From NCBI GenBank assembly GCA_015067715.1, contig SVLY01000002.1:67657-112095 (forward strand): a stretch of 44,439 nt of DNA. The letters are read 5' to 3'. Under the pieces are notes generated by a model. The model made no database searches and was not told the DNA's origin. It saw only the letters and a list, made by a program, of their open reading frames with translations. This document shows positions 1-8,659 of this stretch, piece after piece (positions within the stretch are counted from its first letter, which is position 1; every line of letters starts with the position of its first letter). The stretch comes from Oscillospiraceae bacterium (GTDB lineage Bacteria > Bacillota > Clostridia > Oscillospirales > QAMX01). Both the position numbers and the translations under genes were made by a program.

Positions 1-396
1 GGAGGTGGTGTAGGTGAGCATTGAGGTGCCGGTTATGAGAAAGACGATGCGAAGCACCATTTTCACCGCGAATATAACGCCCTCCGGCCCTATGGTTATA
101 AAGCGCCACTGGAACCAGGGAGTTTCGCTGCTTGTGAAGAACAGGTTCAGAACCGCCGTGAACACCACGAAGACCACGATGGCCTTGAGGCTCTTGAAAA
201 TGAGTCTGGGGGATATCCTTGAGTTCAGAACGATGAACAAAAGCAAGCCCAAAACCAGCGCGTAGCCGGCGACGGTCTTTGCGCAGAAGACGATGGCAAT
301 GAAAAGCCCGGTGAGTATCAGCTTAAAACGGGGATCAATGCGGTGGACAATGCTGTTTCCCGGGAAAAACTGACCGAGAGTTATGTCTTTGAGCAT
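1..396 (-). CDS. ecfT: EcfT, energy-coupling factor transporter transmembrane subunit (partial, C-terminus beyond the left edge)
   Basis: This is the membrane scaffold of an ECF transporter. It couples the EcfA1/EcfA2 ATPases to exchangeable substrate-binding S components that import vitamins and other micronutrients. The ATG at 396-394 overlaps the TGA of ecfA2 by one base (TGATG), so translation is probably coupled. The 132 visible codons start MLKDITLGQFFPGNSIVHR, and the stretch HRIDPRFKL is typical of EcfT starts. Hydrophobic segments follow (LILTGLFIAIVF, then ALVLGLLLFIVL, then AIVVFVVFTAVL, then VLRIVFLITGTSMLTYTTS). The Leu-Thr-x-Thr-Thr-Ser stretch at the edge matches the region that precedes the cytoplasmic coupling helices. 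The second half, with the Ala-Arg-Gly coupling motifs, is missing because the window ends, not because the gene is broken. The identification is secure from the sequence and the gene order A1-A2-T. Confidence 0.9.
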   Translation of the reverse strand, partial: MLKDITLGQFFPGNSIVHRIDPRFKLILTGLFIAIVFCAKTVAGYALVLGLLLFIVLNSRISPRLIFKSLKAIVVFVVFTAVLNLFFTSSETPWFQWRFITIGPEGVIFAVKMVLRIVFLITGTSMLTYTTS

Positions 397-1283
397 CAGC
401 GCACCTCCTTTTTCAGAGCGATTATCGCATCTGCGGCGGAGGAGATGTCGCACACTTTGGTGTCTGCGGCGTAGCCGTTGTCACAGAGTCTGTGCATTAT
501 GCGTGACACGAAGGGTAGTCTCAGCCCGGCGGATTCAACGGTTGCGCGGTCGGAGAAGATATCCCGGGGGGCGCCGTCCAGAGAGATGCCGCCGTGATCC
601 ATGACCACGATCCTGTCTGCAATTCGGGCGACGTCGTCCATGCTGTGGGATACGACGATAACGGCGTTTTCTCCGGAGGAGAGATAGCTCTCAACGAAGG
701 AAAAGACCTCGTCCCTGCCACGGGGGTCAAGACCGGCGGCAGGCTCGTCGAGTATCAGAACCCGGGGGTGCATTGCGATGACCCCTGCGATGGCGACCCG
801 GCGCTTTTGTCCGCCGGAAAGCTCAAAGGGGGATTTTTTAAGAATATCCTCTGAAAGCCCCACGGAGGATGCGGCCTCGCGGACGCGGTGGGCGATCTCG
901 TCGTCGGAGAGCCCCATGTTTTTCGGGCCGAAGGAGATGTCCTTTTCCACGGTGTCTTCAAAAAGCTGGTATTCGGGGAACTGGAAAACAAGTCCCACCT
1001 TAAAGCGGAAGCGGCGGATCTTTTTGGGCTCTGCCCAGATATCCTCGCCCTCCACAAAGACCTTGCCGGAGGTGGGGCGCAAAAGTCCGTTGAAATGGCT
1101 GACAAGCGTGGACTTGCCCGAGCCTGTGTGGCCGATAATGCCGGTAAGTGTGCCGCTTTGTACGGAAAGGGAAATGCCGTTTAACGCTTTGTGTTCAAAG
1201 GGGGTGCCTGTACCGTAGACGTGGCAGAGATCTTCCGTTCTTAAAAGCTCCACGGTCTTATTCACCCTCCTTTCCGGAGGCAA
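396..1283 (-). CDS. ecfA2: EcfA2, energy-coupling factor transporter ATP-binding protein
   Basis: This is the second ATPase of the ECF transporter, which forms a heterodimer with EcfA1 and drives EcfT. Numbered from the TTG at 1283, the Walker A motif is GHTGSGKS (51-58), the Q loop lies near residue 101 (FQFPEYQLF), the ABC signature is LSGGQ (155-159), Walker B is VLILDEP (175-181) and a His switch follows (VVSHSMDD). The N-terminal GTPFEHKALNGISL stretch is characteristic of EcfA2 rather than EcfA1. The start is uncertain. The longest frame opens with TTG at 1283 inside the end of ecfA1. GTG at 1253 lies about 12 bases after an AAGGAGG, and GTG at 1265 directly abuts it. I keep the long frame as the outer limit, with 1253 the better-placed alternative. 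The 3' end overlaps ecfT by one base. Confidence 0.93.
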   Translation of the reverse strand: MPPERRVNKTVELLRTEDLCHVYGTGTPFEHKALNGISLSVQSGTLTGIIGHTGSGKSTLVSHFNGLLRPTSGKVFVEGEDIWAEPKKIRRFRFKVGLVFQFPEYQLFEDTVEKDISFGPKNMGLSDDEIAHRVREAASSVGLSEDILKKSPFELSGGQKRRVAIAGVIAMHPRVLILDEPAAGLDPRGRDEVFSFVESYLSSGENAVIVVSHSMDDVARIADRIVVMDHGGISLDGAPRDIFSDRATVESAGLRLPFVSRIMHRLCDNGYAADTKVCDISSAADAIIALKKEVR

Positions 1284-2121
1284 GCCAGCGGCAGAGGGCC
1301 GCGGCGCACTCTTCGTCGTTAAGGGGAATTTCGGGAATATGGGCTCCGCGCTCTCTAAGGGCGAGAATCAGCCGGACGGAGGGGGGCGCTTCGAGACCGA
1401 CTTCGGAAAGACCTTCGACGTTTGTGAGCACCTCCCGCGGTGTACCGTCCAGATGGATCTTTCCCTTTGCAAGGACGACGACCCTGTCAGCCCTGGCGGC
1501 TTCGCTCATGTGGTGGGTGATTATGACAACGGTCATGCCGTATTCCTTTCGGAGCTGGGTTACGGTGGAGAGAACCTCTTCCCGTCCCTTGGGGTCAAGC
1601 ATGGCCGTGGGCTCGTCAAGGACGATACACTCCGGGCGCATGGCGAGAACTCCGGCAATTGCGACACGCTGTTTCTGACCGCCGGAGAGCAGATGGGGAG
1701 CGTGCCCCCGGAACTCTTCCATGCCGACAGAGGCAAGTGAGCTGTCCACACGGCGGATTATCTCTTCCCGGGGGAGCCCCAGGTTTTCCGGGGCAAAGGC
1801 AACGTCCTCGTCCACCACGGAGGCGACTATCTGGTTGTCCGGATTCTGAAAGACCATGCCGATCTTCCGGCGGATCTCATAGAGCTTTTCCTCGTCGGCG
1901 GTGTTCATTCCGTCCACCAAAACGGCGCCCTCGAGAGGGAGGAAAATGCCGTTGAAATGGCGGGCCAGGGTGGACTTGCCGGAGCCGTTGTGGCCGAGAA
2001 TGGCGGTGAAGCTTCCCCGCTCTATCTCAAGGTCAACACCGTCCAGCGCAAGGCGCAAAACCCCTGCATCTTCGGAGTCGTAGGAATATTTAAGTTTTTC
2101 GGTGCGTATGATAGCATCCAT
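1258..2121 (-). CDS. ecfA1: EcfA1, energy-coupling factor transporter ATP-binding protein
   Basis: This is the first ATPase of the ECF transporter and partner of EcfA2. Numbering from a TTG one codon upstream (2124), the motifs are Walker A GHNGSGKS (44-51), Q loop VFQNPDNQIV (91-100), signature LSGGQ (146-150) and Walker B CIVLDEP (166-172). A His switch follows (VIITHHMSEA). The pattern VFQNPDNQ with VDEDVAFAPENLGL is typical of EcfA1/CbiO. I chose ATG at 2121 over the TTG at 2124. The ribosome-binding site is weak in either case. The gene starts 48 bases after the methyltransferase gene and overlaps the start region of ecfA2, in the usual A1-A2-T order. In many Bacillota the module follows rplQ, whereas here it follows a methyltransferase gene. 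Confidence 0.94.
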   Translation of the reverse strand: MDAIIRTEKLKYSYDSEDAGVLRLALDGVDLEIERGSFTAILGHNGSGKSTLARHFNGIFLPLEGAVLVDGMNTADEEKLYEIRRKIGMVFQNPDNQIVASVVDEDVAFAPENLGLPREEIIRRVDSSLASVGMEEFRGHAPHLLSGGQKQRVAIAGVLAMRPECIVLDEPTAMLDPKGREEVLSTVTQLRKEYGMTVVIITHHMSEAARADRVVVLAKGKIHLDGTPREVLTNVEGLSEVGLEAPPSVRLILALRERGAHIPEIPLNDEECAAALCRWLASGKEGE

Positions 2122-2169
2122 CAAAAAATATCTCGGGGAAGCGGGAGCTTCCTTTTCTTTCGTAGGGGA

Positions 2170-3036
2170 TTATTTAATGCTCCATCTGGCGGTGCTTCCT
2201 GCGGGAAGGGCAAGACCGCTGGCGGTCACGGGAAGCCCCAGATCACGGCACTCCGTTTTGCCGCCGAAGCGCTTTTCGGCACAGGTGCGGAGAATATAGC
2301 CTGCAGACCAGTTTGAAAGGCCGGTGGAGTAGGAATTGACGATGACGAACAGGGGATCATCGGAAAGCAGGGCGCAGGCGCCGCCGATAAGCCCCTCGAG
2401 AGCGTCCTCGATATGCCATACCTCGCCGGAGGGGCCGCGGCCGTAGGAGGGGGGATCCATGATTATACCGTCGTAGCGGTTGCCCCGGCGGGCTTCACGC
2501 TCGATGAACTTCATGCAATCGTCCACGATCCAGCGGATGGGCTTGTCCGAAAGGTTTGAAAGGGCGGCATTTTCACGTCCGAGGGTGACCATGCCCTTTG
2601 CGGCGTCCACGTGGCAGACGGAGGCGCCGTGGCTTGCGGCGGAAAGGGTGGCTCCGCCGGTGTAGGCAAACATGTTCAGCACCTTAACGGGACGTCCGGC
2701 GTTTTCGATAAGCTCTCCCGCCCAGTCCCAGTTTGCGGCCTGTTCGGGAAAGAGCCCGGTGTGCTTGAAGTTCATGGGGCGGATGTTGAAGCGGAGCTTG
2801 CCGTAGGACATCGTCCACTTGTCCGGCATGCCAAGTCTCTGCCATTCGCCGCCGCCGCTTTTAGAGCGGATATAGCGCCCGTCGGGATGGGCCCAGTGGG
2901 GATTTTTGGGGTCGGAGCGGGACCAGATCGCCTGGGGATCCGGGCGGACCAGCCAGATGCCGTTCCAGCATTCAAGTCTTTCCCCGTCTCCGCAATCGTA
3001 AAGCTCGTATTCTCGCCAACCGTCTGAAATCCACAT
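2170..3036 (-). CDS. Class I SAM-dependent methyltransferase (RlmI/RlmK-like fold)
   Basis: This is a predicted S-adenosylmethionine-dependent methyltransferase of the COG1092-like group, which includes rRNA cytosine methyltransferases. Motif I is visible as NMFAYTGGAT at about residues 121-130, and the catalytic-type motif IV is DPPSYGRG at about 194-201. VDAAKGMV fits the acidic ribose-binding strand. The N-terminal third (YDCGDGERLECWNGIWLVR) resembles the family's usual pre-catalytic region but lacks an obvious PUA domain. The exact RNA target cannot be read from the sequence. ATG at 3036 sits five bases after GGAG and is preferred to GTG at 3042, which overlaps that site. It is the first gene of the operon with ecfA1-ecfA2-ecfT and has a consensus-like promoter at 3082-3110. 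No functional link to the transporter is known to me. Confidence 0.8.
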   Translation of the reverse strand: MWISDGWREYELYDCGDGERLECWNGIWLVRPDPQAIWSRSDPKNPHWAHPDGRYIRSKSGGGEWQRLGMPDKWTMSYGKLRFNIRPMNFKHTGLFPEQAANWDWAGELIENAGRPVKVLNMFAYTGGATLSAASHGASVCHVDAAKGMVTLGRENAALSNLSDKPIRWIVDDCMKFIEREARRGNRYDGIIMDPPSYGRGPSGEVWHIEDALEGLIGGACALLSDDPLFVIVNSYSTGLSNWSAGYILRTCAEKRFGGKTECRDLGLPVTASGLALPAGSTARWSIK

Positions 3037-3081
3037 ATGCACTCCGTAAAATCTACTATTTATATACTTCGCTGATTAAAC

Positions 3082-3110
3082 ATTATATCACCAAATTGTA
3101 AACCAGTCAA
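3082..3110 (-). promoter_or_regulatory. Sigma-A promoter of the methyltransferase-ecf operon
   Basis: On the minus strand the sequence reads TTGACT, 17 bases, TATAAT, located 46 bases upstream of the methyltransferase ATG. The match is close to the vegetative consensus. There is no other promoter candidate in the gap between this gene and pcrA. Confidence 0.8.
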
Positions 3111-3129
3111 GTACGCCGCAGGGGAAAGC

Positions 3130-3161
3130 AAAAGAAAACCGGACACTTTTAACGTGTCCGG
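3130..3161 (-). terminator. Intrinsic terminator after pcrA
   Basis: The inverted repeat CCGGACAC-N7-GTGTCCGG (3139-3161) is followed on the minus strand by a T-rich tract TTTTCTTTT (3130-3138). It lies 24 bases beyond the pcrA stop codon and separates the tex-metA-pcrA operon from the methyltransferase promoter. Confidence 0.88.
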
Positions 3162-3185
3162 CAGGTCGATGTGCAATTGAAGGTC

Positions 3186-5336
3186 TTATTCCCGGGTGAG
3201 CTTCATTTTGAAGCTGATCTTTCTCTCGGAGGTGAGGCTGTCAAAGAGGATAACGTAGGCTCTGAGAGCGTTGTCGGTGCCGGTTATAAGTCCCGCTCCG
3301 AAAACGGGATGAACGACTCTGTCCCCCTTGGAAAAGGGCGGAGCTTCGGCAGAGGAGGCCAGCTTTTCTTCGTCTCCGATGAAGCTTTTTGCCTTTGCCC
3401 GAAGACTTTCGGGAAGCTCGTTTTCGTAGGTCAGGCGGGACTTTTCAACGTCCAGCACGAAGCGGGAGGGAAAGCGGAAGGAGCCGTCGAAATTTTTTCC
3501 TTCGGAGTCGGAGATGAAAAGGCTGTCTTTTGCCCGTGTGACGGCGACGAAGGCCAGCCTGCGCTCTTCCTCCATGCCCTCGCGGTCGCGCACCTTTTTG
3601 GAGGGGAAGACCCCCTCCTCCATGGAGGCAAGGAAAACGTGGGGAAACTCCAGACCCTTTGCGGCGTGGACGGTCATAAGCTTCACCCCGTCTGCCGAGG
3701 GGAGTGTGTCTGTGTTTGTGAAAAGCGCAACGTGGCGCATGTAGCTCTCAAGGTCGGTCTCTTCGCCGCAGGTGGTCTCGTAGGTGTAGATGGATTGCTT
3801 CAGCTCCGCAAGGTTATCCAGCCTGTCCGATGCGCCCTCGGTGCGGAGCATGGCCTCGTAGCCGCTCTCGTCTAAAACGGCGCTTAAAAGCTCGCTCACG
3901 GGCATACCCTGGGCTGCGGCGGAAAAGCGGCGGACAAGGTCGATGAATTTTGCGGCTCCGGTGCGGCGGAAAAGCTCGTCCTCGCAGAGGCTCTCAAGGG
4001 CGGCAAAAAGGCTGCAGCCGTTTTGGTCGGCGTATTCTCTCAGACGCTCCATTCGCGTCCGGCCGATATTCCTTTTGGGGCGGTTGACGATCCGGGTAAA
4101 GGCGAGATCGTCCCGGAAGGCAATCATGCGAAGGTAGGAGAGCGCGTCCTTTATCTCTGCCCGGTCGAAAAACTGAACTCCGCTGTAGATGGTGTAGGGT
4201 ATCTGCTTTTTCAGAAGAGTCTCCTCAAGCTGGCGTGTGACGTAGTGCGCCCGATAGAGGATCGCGATGTCCGAAAGGGGCGTTCCGGCAGAGGAAAGCT
4301 CGCCTATACGCCGGACAATGCGGTCGGCTTCGGCCTCGGAGGTCTTCTGGTGGCTGTAAACGGGAAGAGATGCGCTCTCTCTTGTAGGGATCAGCTCTTT
4401 GGGGATCCGGTTTGAGTTTTTTGAGATAAGGGAGTTTGCAAGGCCGATTATCTCCGGGGAGGAACGGTAGTTTTCGTTCATGAAAACCGTCTTTACCGGG
4501 GAAAACTCTTTTTCGAAATCCAAAAGGAATTTCACGCTGGCGCCCCGCCAGGTGTAGACGGTCTGATCCGGGTCGCCCACGATAAACAGGTTTTTGTGGG
4601 TGGCGCAGAGAGTCCGCATAAGGCGGTACTGGGGATCGTCGATATCCTGGAACTCGTCTATCATGATGTATTCAAGTCTGGAGCGCCATTTTTCACCGAT
4701 TTCGGGGCAGGTGTCGAAAATGTGGAGTGTGTAGACCAAAAGGTCGTTGTAGTCCAGGGCAAAGCATTTCTTTTCCTGCCAGAGATAGCCGTAGAAGATG
4801 ATATCCCGGGGAGCGCGGGCCTCGTCGTATTTCCGTCTGAGCTCTTCAAGGGGAAGGGCGATCATGTCCCTGTAATACTCGGGGTCGTCGTGCCATTTGC
4901 GTATCTCGATCATGTCACGGGCGGCGGAAAAGGTCATGTCCCGGAGGGAGAGGTTACGCTCCTCGTAAATTGCGGCCAGCATTGTGTCTATGTCGGAATT
5001 GTCCAGCACGAGAAAGCTCTCGGGATAGCCCACGGCGTGGGCCTCTTCGGAGAGAACTGTGACACAGAAGCTGTGGAAGGTGCAGATAAGTCCGGTATCC
5101 TCGTCCCCTGTGAGCTGACGTATTCTCCGGCGCATCTCGGCGGCGGCCTTGTTTGTGAAGGTGACGCAGAGGATGTTTGAGGGCAGGACCCCAAGCTCGG
5201 TCACAAGATATGCAAATCGGTGGGTGAGGGCGCGGGTCTTTCCGCTTCCGGCTCCGGCAATTACCCGGACGAAGCCCTCGGTGGACGTAACGGCTTCGCG
5301 CTGGGCTTCGTTAAGAGAAGAGAGTATCTCGCTCAT
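3186..5336 (-). CDS. pcrA: ATP-dependent DNA helicase of the UvrD/PcrA family
   Basis: This is a superfamily 1A helicase with 3'-5' polarity in known relatives, used in nucleotide excision repair, removal of RecA filaments and plasmid replication. The visible motifs are the Q motif LNEAQREAV (8-16), Walker A GAGSGKT (28-34), motif II DEFQD (227-231), motif III GDPDQTVYTWRGA (254-266), motif V VKLMTVHAAKGLEFPHVFL and motif VI VAVTRAKDSLFIS. At 716 residues it is close to the usual PcrA length, and the C-terminus (GDRVVHPVFGAGLI...) carries the Tudor-like domain that binds RNA polymerase in PcrA. One deviation from most UvrD proteins is DEFQDID in place of DEFQDTN. It is the last gene of the tex-metA-pcrA operon, 52 bases after metA. 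The assignment as pcrA rather than another UvrD paralogue is likely but not proven. Confidence 0.93.
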   Translation of the reverse strand: MSEILSSLNEAQREAVTSTEGFVRVIAGAGSGKTRALTHRFAYLVTELGVLPSNILCVTFTNKAAAEMRRRIRQLTGDEDTGLICTFHSFCVTVLSEEAHAVGYPESFLVLDNSDIDTMLAAIYEERNLSLRDMTFSAARDMIEIRKWHDDPEYYRDMIALPLEELRRKYDEARAPRDIIFYGYLWQEKKCFALDYNDLLVYTLHIFDTCPEIGEKWRSRLEYIMIDEFQDIDDPQYRLMRTLCATHKNLFIVGDPDQTVYTWRGASVKFLLDFEKEFSPVKTVFMNENYRSSPEIIGLANSLISKNSNRIPKELIPTRESASLPVYSHQKTSEAEADRIVRRIGELSSAGTPLSDIAILYRAHYVTRQLEETLLKKQIPYTIYSGVQFFDRAEIKDALSYLRMIAFRDDLAFTRIVNRPKRNIGRTRMERLREYADQNGCSLFAALESLCEDELFRRTGAAKFIDLVRRFSAAAQGMPVSELLSAVLDESGYEAMLRTEGASDRLDNLAELKQSIYTYETTCGEETDLESYMRHVALFTNTDTLPSADGVKLMTVHAAKGLEFPHVFLASMEEGVFPSKKVRDREGMEEERRLAFVAVTRAKDSLFISDSEGKNFDGSFRFPSRFVLDVEKSRLTYENELPESLRAKAKSFIGDEEKLASSAEAPPFSKGDRVVHPVFGAGLITGTDNALRAYVILFDSLTSERKISFKMKLTRE

Positions 5337-5373
5337 TTGGCATCGGGGCTCCTTTCGGGGAGATCTGTTGATC

Positions 5374-5383
5374 GGGGGGGGGG
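5374..5383. repeat. Homopolymer of ten G between metA and pcrA
   Basis: Ten consecutive G residues on the plus strand (ten C in the direction of transcription) lie six bases beyond the metA stop and 38 bases before the pcrA start. Such tracts slip during replication and are also common places for assembly or sequencing errors. It falls outside both reading frames. Confidence 0.9.
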
Positions 5384-5388
5384 AAGGC

Positions 5389-6303
5389 TCAGAGCTGTTC
5401 CAGGTTATAGGGGGTGGTCTGGTAAACGTAGTAGTTCAGCCAGTTTGTGTAGAGCAGGTGGGCATGGCTCCGCCAGTTCTGAATGGGAAGCTGGCTGGGA
5501 TCGTCACCCGGGAAATAGTTTTCGGGAATGTCGATGGGCAGACCCTTGTTAAGATCCCGGAAATACTCGTCCGCAAGGGTGTTCACGTCGTATTCCGAGT
5601 GGCCGGTGACGAAGATCTGTCTGCCGTCCCGGGCGTAGATTATGTAGGGGCCTGCAACGTCGGAAAGGGAGACCACTCTAAGCTCCGGATTTGCCAGAAC
5701 GTCCTCAAGGTCGATGTCCGTGTGGCGGGAATGGGGAGCGTAAAAGCGGTCGTCAAAGCCCCGCATAAGGCGCATTTTGGGGTCGGTCACGCTGTGGCGG
5801 AAAATGCCGAAGAGCTTTTTCGGCAGGGGATGCTTGTTAATGCCGTAGTGGTAGTAAAGACCGGCCTGCGCGCCCCAGCAAATGTGGAAGACGGAATGGA
5901 CGTTGTTTTTTGACCACTCCATGATCTCGCAGAGCTCGTCCCAATAGTCCACCTCAGTGAACTCAAGCTGTTCAACGGGGGCGCCGGTTATGATCATTCC
6001 GTCGTAGCGGTTATTGCGGACGTCGGCAAAGGTCTTGTAGAAGGAGAGCATATGCTCGGCGGAGGTGTTTTTTGAGGTGTGGGAGGTGACCTGGAGCAGG
6101 TCGATCTCTATCTGCAGTGGAGTGTTGGAAAGACAGCGGAAGATCTGGGTCTCCGTCGCCTGTTTGTTGGGCATGAGGTTGAGAAAGAGTATTTTCAAAG
6201 GGCGGATATCCTGGTGAAGGGCCCGGTTTTCGGTCATTACGAAGATATGCTCGTTTTCGAGCTGTGCTCTTGCGGGGAGATCGTTTGAGATTTTAATTGG
6301 CAT
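5389..6303 (-). CDS. metAA: Homoserine O-acetyltransferase of the MetA family
   Basis: This enzyme activates homoserine as its O-acyl ester in the first committed step of methionine synthesis. At 304 residues it has the standard MetA length. The catalytic Cys is C142 in [10 protein letters not shown], and the His-Glu pair is H235 and E237 in VTGHSEYD. Position 111, which sets the acyl-CoA choice in this family, is Glu (ITGAPVE, 105-111). Glu there selects acetyl-CoA in the Bacillus cereus enzyme, while Gly gives succinyl-CoA use in E. coli. I therefore call it an acetyltransferase despite the common name homoserine O-succinyltransferase. It lies 25 bases after tex and 52 before pcrA in one operon. 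There is no room for a SAM riboswitch or T-box ahead of it, so direct methionine control at this gene is not evident. Confidence 0.94.
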   Translation of the reverse strand: MPIKISNDLPARAQLENEHIFVMTENRALHQDIRPLKILFLNLMPNKQATETQIFRCLSNTPLQIEIDLLQVTSHTSKNTSAEHMLSFYKTFADVRNNRYDGMIITGAPVEQLEFTEVDYWDELCEIMEWSKNNVHSVFHICWGAQAGLYYHYGINKHPLPKKLFGIFRHSVTDPKMRLMRGFDDRFYAPHSRHTDIDLEDVLANPELRVVSLSDVAGPYIIYARDGRQIFVTGHSEYDVNTLADEYFRDLNKGLPIDIPENYFPGDDPSQLPIQNWRSHAHLLYTNWLNYYVYQTTPYNLEQL

Positions 6304-6328
6304 TCTGATCTGTCCTCTCTATATAGTT

Positions 6329-8485
6329 TCAGGATCTGTTTGCTCCGGAGCGGAGGCTGAGGCCGATCCTCTTTTTTGCAACGTCCACGGAAAGAACGGT
6401 AACGTCCACGATGTCGCCCACCTTGACCACCTCGGAGGGGTGGCGCACGCGGCGGTCGGAGATCTGGGAGATGTGAACAAGGCCGTCCTGATGGACGCCG
6501 ATGTCCACGAATGCGCCGAAGTCCACGACGTTTCTGACCGTGCCCCGGATGACCATGCCGGGCTTGAGGTCGCCCATGTCCATAACGTCGGTGCGGAGCA
6601 TGGGAGGGGGAAGCTCGTCACGGGGATCGCGGCGGGGCTTCTGAAGCTCGGCGATAATGTCCGAAACGGTGAGCTCGCCGATGTTTGCCGCATCTGCAAG
6701 CTTGTTCACGCCGATCTTTTCAGCCCGGAGTCCCAAAAGGGTGAGCCCCTTGTCCACGTCCGAGGGGGCGTAGCCGCAGAGGTCAAGTATCTTTTTGGCG
6801 GCATCGTAGCTCTCGGGGTGGATGGCGGTGTTGTCAAGTGGCTCGTCGCCTCCGGCAATGCGCAAAAATCCGGCGCACTGGACGAAGGCGGCAGGCCCCA
6901 GACGGGGAACCTTGAGAAGCTGTTTTCTGTTTGTGAAGGCGCCGTTTTTGTCGCGGTAGGCAACGATGCCTTTGGCAGTTGCCGGGCCGAGGCCGGCAAC
7001 GTAGGACAGCAGAGAGGCAGATGCGGTGTTCAAATCAACGCCAACGCTGTTAACACAGCTCTCAACCGTGCCGGAAAGGGTCTCGGTGAGTCTTGCCTGG
7101 GGCATATCGTGCTGGTACTGACCCACGCCGATGGATTTGGGGTCTATCTTAACAAGCTCCGCAAGGGGATCCTGAAGACGTCTTGCAATGGACACGGCGC
7201 TTCGCAGGCTTACGTCGTAGTCCGGGAATTCCTCGGCGCCAAGCTTCGATGCGGAATAGACCGAGGCTCCGGCCTCGCTGACCATCATATACGCCGTGCC
7301 GGGGTGCTCCTTTACAAGGTTGGAAACGAAGATCTCGCTCTCACGGGAGGCGGTGCCGTTGCCGACGGCGATAACGCTGACGCCGTGGCGGCGGATCATT
7401 GCGGAGAGCTTTGCGGCGGCCTCTTCGGTGCGGCTGTGGGGAGGTGTGGGATAGACGACTCCGGTTTCCAGAACCTTGCCGGTCTCGTCCACAACGGCGA
7501 TCTTACAGCCGGTGCGGTATGCCGGGTCAAAGCCCATGACCACACGGCCCTTGAGGGGCGGCTGCATTATGAGCTGGCGGAGGTTCAGAGCAAAGGTGCG
7601 TATGGACTGCTCTGCGGCCGCGGCGGTGAGGTTGGAGCGGAGCTCACGTTCGGCGCTGGGGGCAATGAGACGGGAGTAGGAATCTCTGGCGGAGTCGGCT
7701 ATGAACCGGGCGGTGGGGTCGTTGTGGTTCTTGTTTACCACCTGGGAGATAATGCTGTTTTCGGCTCTGACGGTGTCCGCCTTAACGGAGACCTTGAGAA
7801 AGCCCTCCTTCTCGCCGCGGTCAAGTGCCAGCACCTGGTGGGGAAGAAGCCTTGGGGCAGAGGAGGAAAACTCACGGTATACCCCGTAGACGGACTCGTC
7901 CTCTCCGGAGAGAACGGAGGAAACTGCGGCGCTTTTGGCGTACATTTCGCGAATGCCCCGGCGGATCTCGGCGTTGTCGGAAATGCGCTCGGCGATAATG
8001 TCCGATGCGCCGGCAAGAGCCTCTTCGGGGGTGTTAACGCCCTTTTCGCTGTCCACAAATTCGGGGGCAAAGTTTTCCGGGGAGGATATGCCGCCCTCCC
8101 AAATGGCGTCTGCCAGGGGAGCGAGTCCCTTTTCGGCGGCAACGGTGGCTCTGGTGCGGCGCTTTTGCTTGTAGGGGCGGTAAATATCCTCAACCTCTGC
8201 AAGAGTCTTTGCCGCGGCGATCTTTTCCGAGAGCTCGGGAGTGAGCTTGCCCTGCTCTTCGATGGCAGAGGAGACCTCGCCCCGGCGCTTGTCGAGGTTG
8301 CGGAGATACTCCAGCCTGTCGGAAAGCTCCCGAAGCACCTGGTCGTCCATAGCGCCGGTGAGCTCTTTTCTGTATCGGGCGATGAAGGGGATGGTGTTTC
8401 CCTCGTCTATGAGCTTGATAACGTTTTCGATGTGTTCCGGTCTGAGCTTGAGCTCAGAGGCCAGAATGGTAACAAATTTGTCCAT
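6329..8485 (-). CDS. tex: Tex, RNA-binding transcription accessory protein
   Basis: Tex is a conserved nucleic-acid-binding protein related to eukaryotic Spt6. It has a helical N-terminal part, a YqgF/RNase H-like domain (VVMGFDPAYRTGCKIAVVDETG), a helix-hairpin-helix region (LNTASASLLSYVAGLG and the following FVQCAGFLRI) and a C-terminal S1 domain (GMVIRGTVRNVVDFGAFVD through the last 70 residues). The frame is open to 8680, but homology starts at MDKFVTILASEL. The ATG at 8485 has AAGGA shortly upstream, so I use it, giving 718 residues, the family's usual length. It leads an operon with metA and pcrA and is divergent from smc. No frameshift or missing domain is seen. Confidence 0.95.
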   Translation of the reverse strand: MDKFVTILASELKLRPEHIENVIKLIDEGNTIPFIARYRKELTGAMDDQVLRELSDRLEYLRNLDKRRGEVSSAIEEQGKLTPELSEKIAAAKTLAEVEDIYRPYKQKRRTRATVAAEKGLAPLADAIWEGGISSPENFAPEFVDSEKGVNTPEEALAGASDIIAERISDNAEIRRGIREMYAKSAAVSSVLSGEDESVYGVYREFSSSAPRLLPHQVLALDRGEKEGFLKVSVKADTVRAENSIISQVVNKNHNDPTARFIADSARDSYSRLIAPSAERELRSNLTAAAAEQSIRTFALNLRQLIMQPPLKGRVVMGFDPAYRTGCKIAVVDETGKVLETGVVYPTPPHSRTEEAAAKLSAMIRRHGVSVIAVGNGTASRESEIFVSNLVKEHPGTAYMMVSEAGASVYSASKLGAEEFPDYDVSLRSAVSIARRLQDPLAELVKIDPKSIGVGQYQHDMPQARLTETLSGTVESCVNSVGVDLNTASASLLSYVAGLGPATAKGIVAYRDKNGAFTNRKQLLKVPRLGPAAFVQCAGFLRIAGGDEPLDNTAIHPESYDAAKKILDLCGYAPSDVDKGLTLLGLRAEKIGVNKLADAANIGELTVSDIIAELQKPRRDPRDELPPPMLRTDVMDMGDLKPGMVIRGTVRNVVDFGAFVDIGVHQDGLVHISQISDRRVRHPSEVVKVGDIVDVTVLSVDVAKKRIGLSLRSGANRS

Positions 8486-8576
8486 AGGTGTCCTTATCTG
8501 TGTAAAAAAAGTCTGACGGATATGCTTATCTGCAGAAAAAACAGAGCCGCGGATGAGCATATGGATATACCGATAT

Positions 8577-8605
8577 ATTATAACATTTACGGAGGTGAAT
8601 GTAAA
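8577..8605 (-). promoter_or_regulatory. Sigma-A promoter of tex-metA-pcrA
   Basis: On the minus strand the sequence reads TTTACA, 17 bases, TATAAT, leaving an untranslated leader of about 85 bases before the tex ATG. It is back to back with the smc promoter. Confidence 0.7.
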
Positions 8606-8659
8606 GTGCCGGGATGAGTTGGCGGGGGCGGAGTGTATTTGGGAAAAAAGCCTTGCTTT

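Noticed and set aside
2123-2152. Hairpin GGAAGC-GGGA-GCTTCC between ecfA1 and the methyltransferase gene
   Set aside because: Its adjacent T tract is on the plus strand, against the direction of both flanking genes. On the minus strand the T run is eight bases away, so I do not call a terminator or attenuator.
6440-8617. A 725-codon open frame antisense to tex
   Set aside because: Same cause as above: low-complexity Gly/Val-rich translation with no ribosome site.
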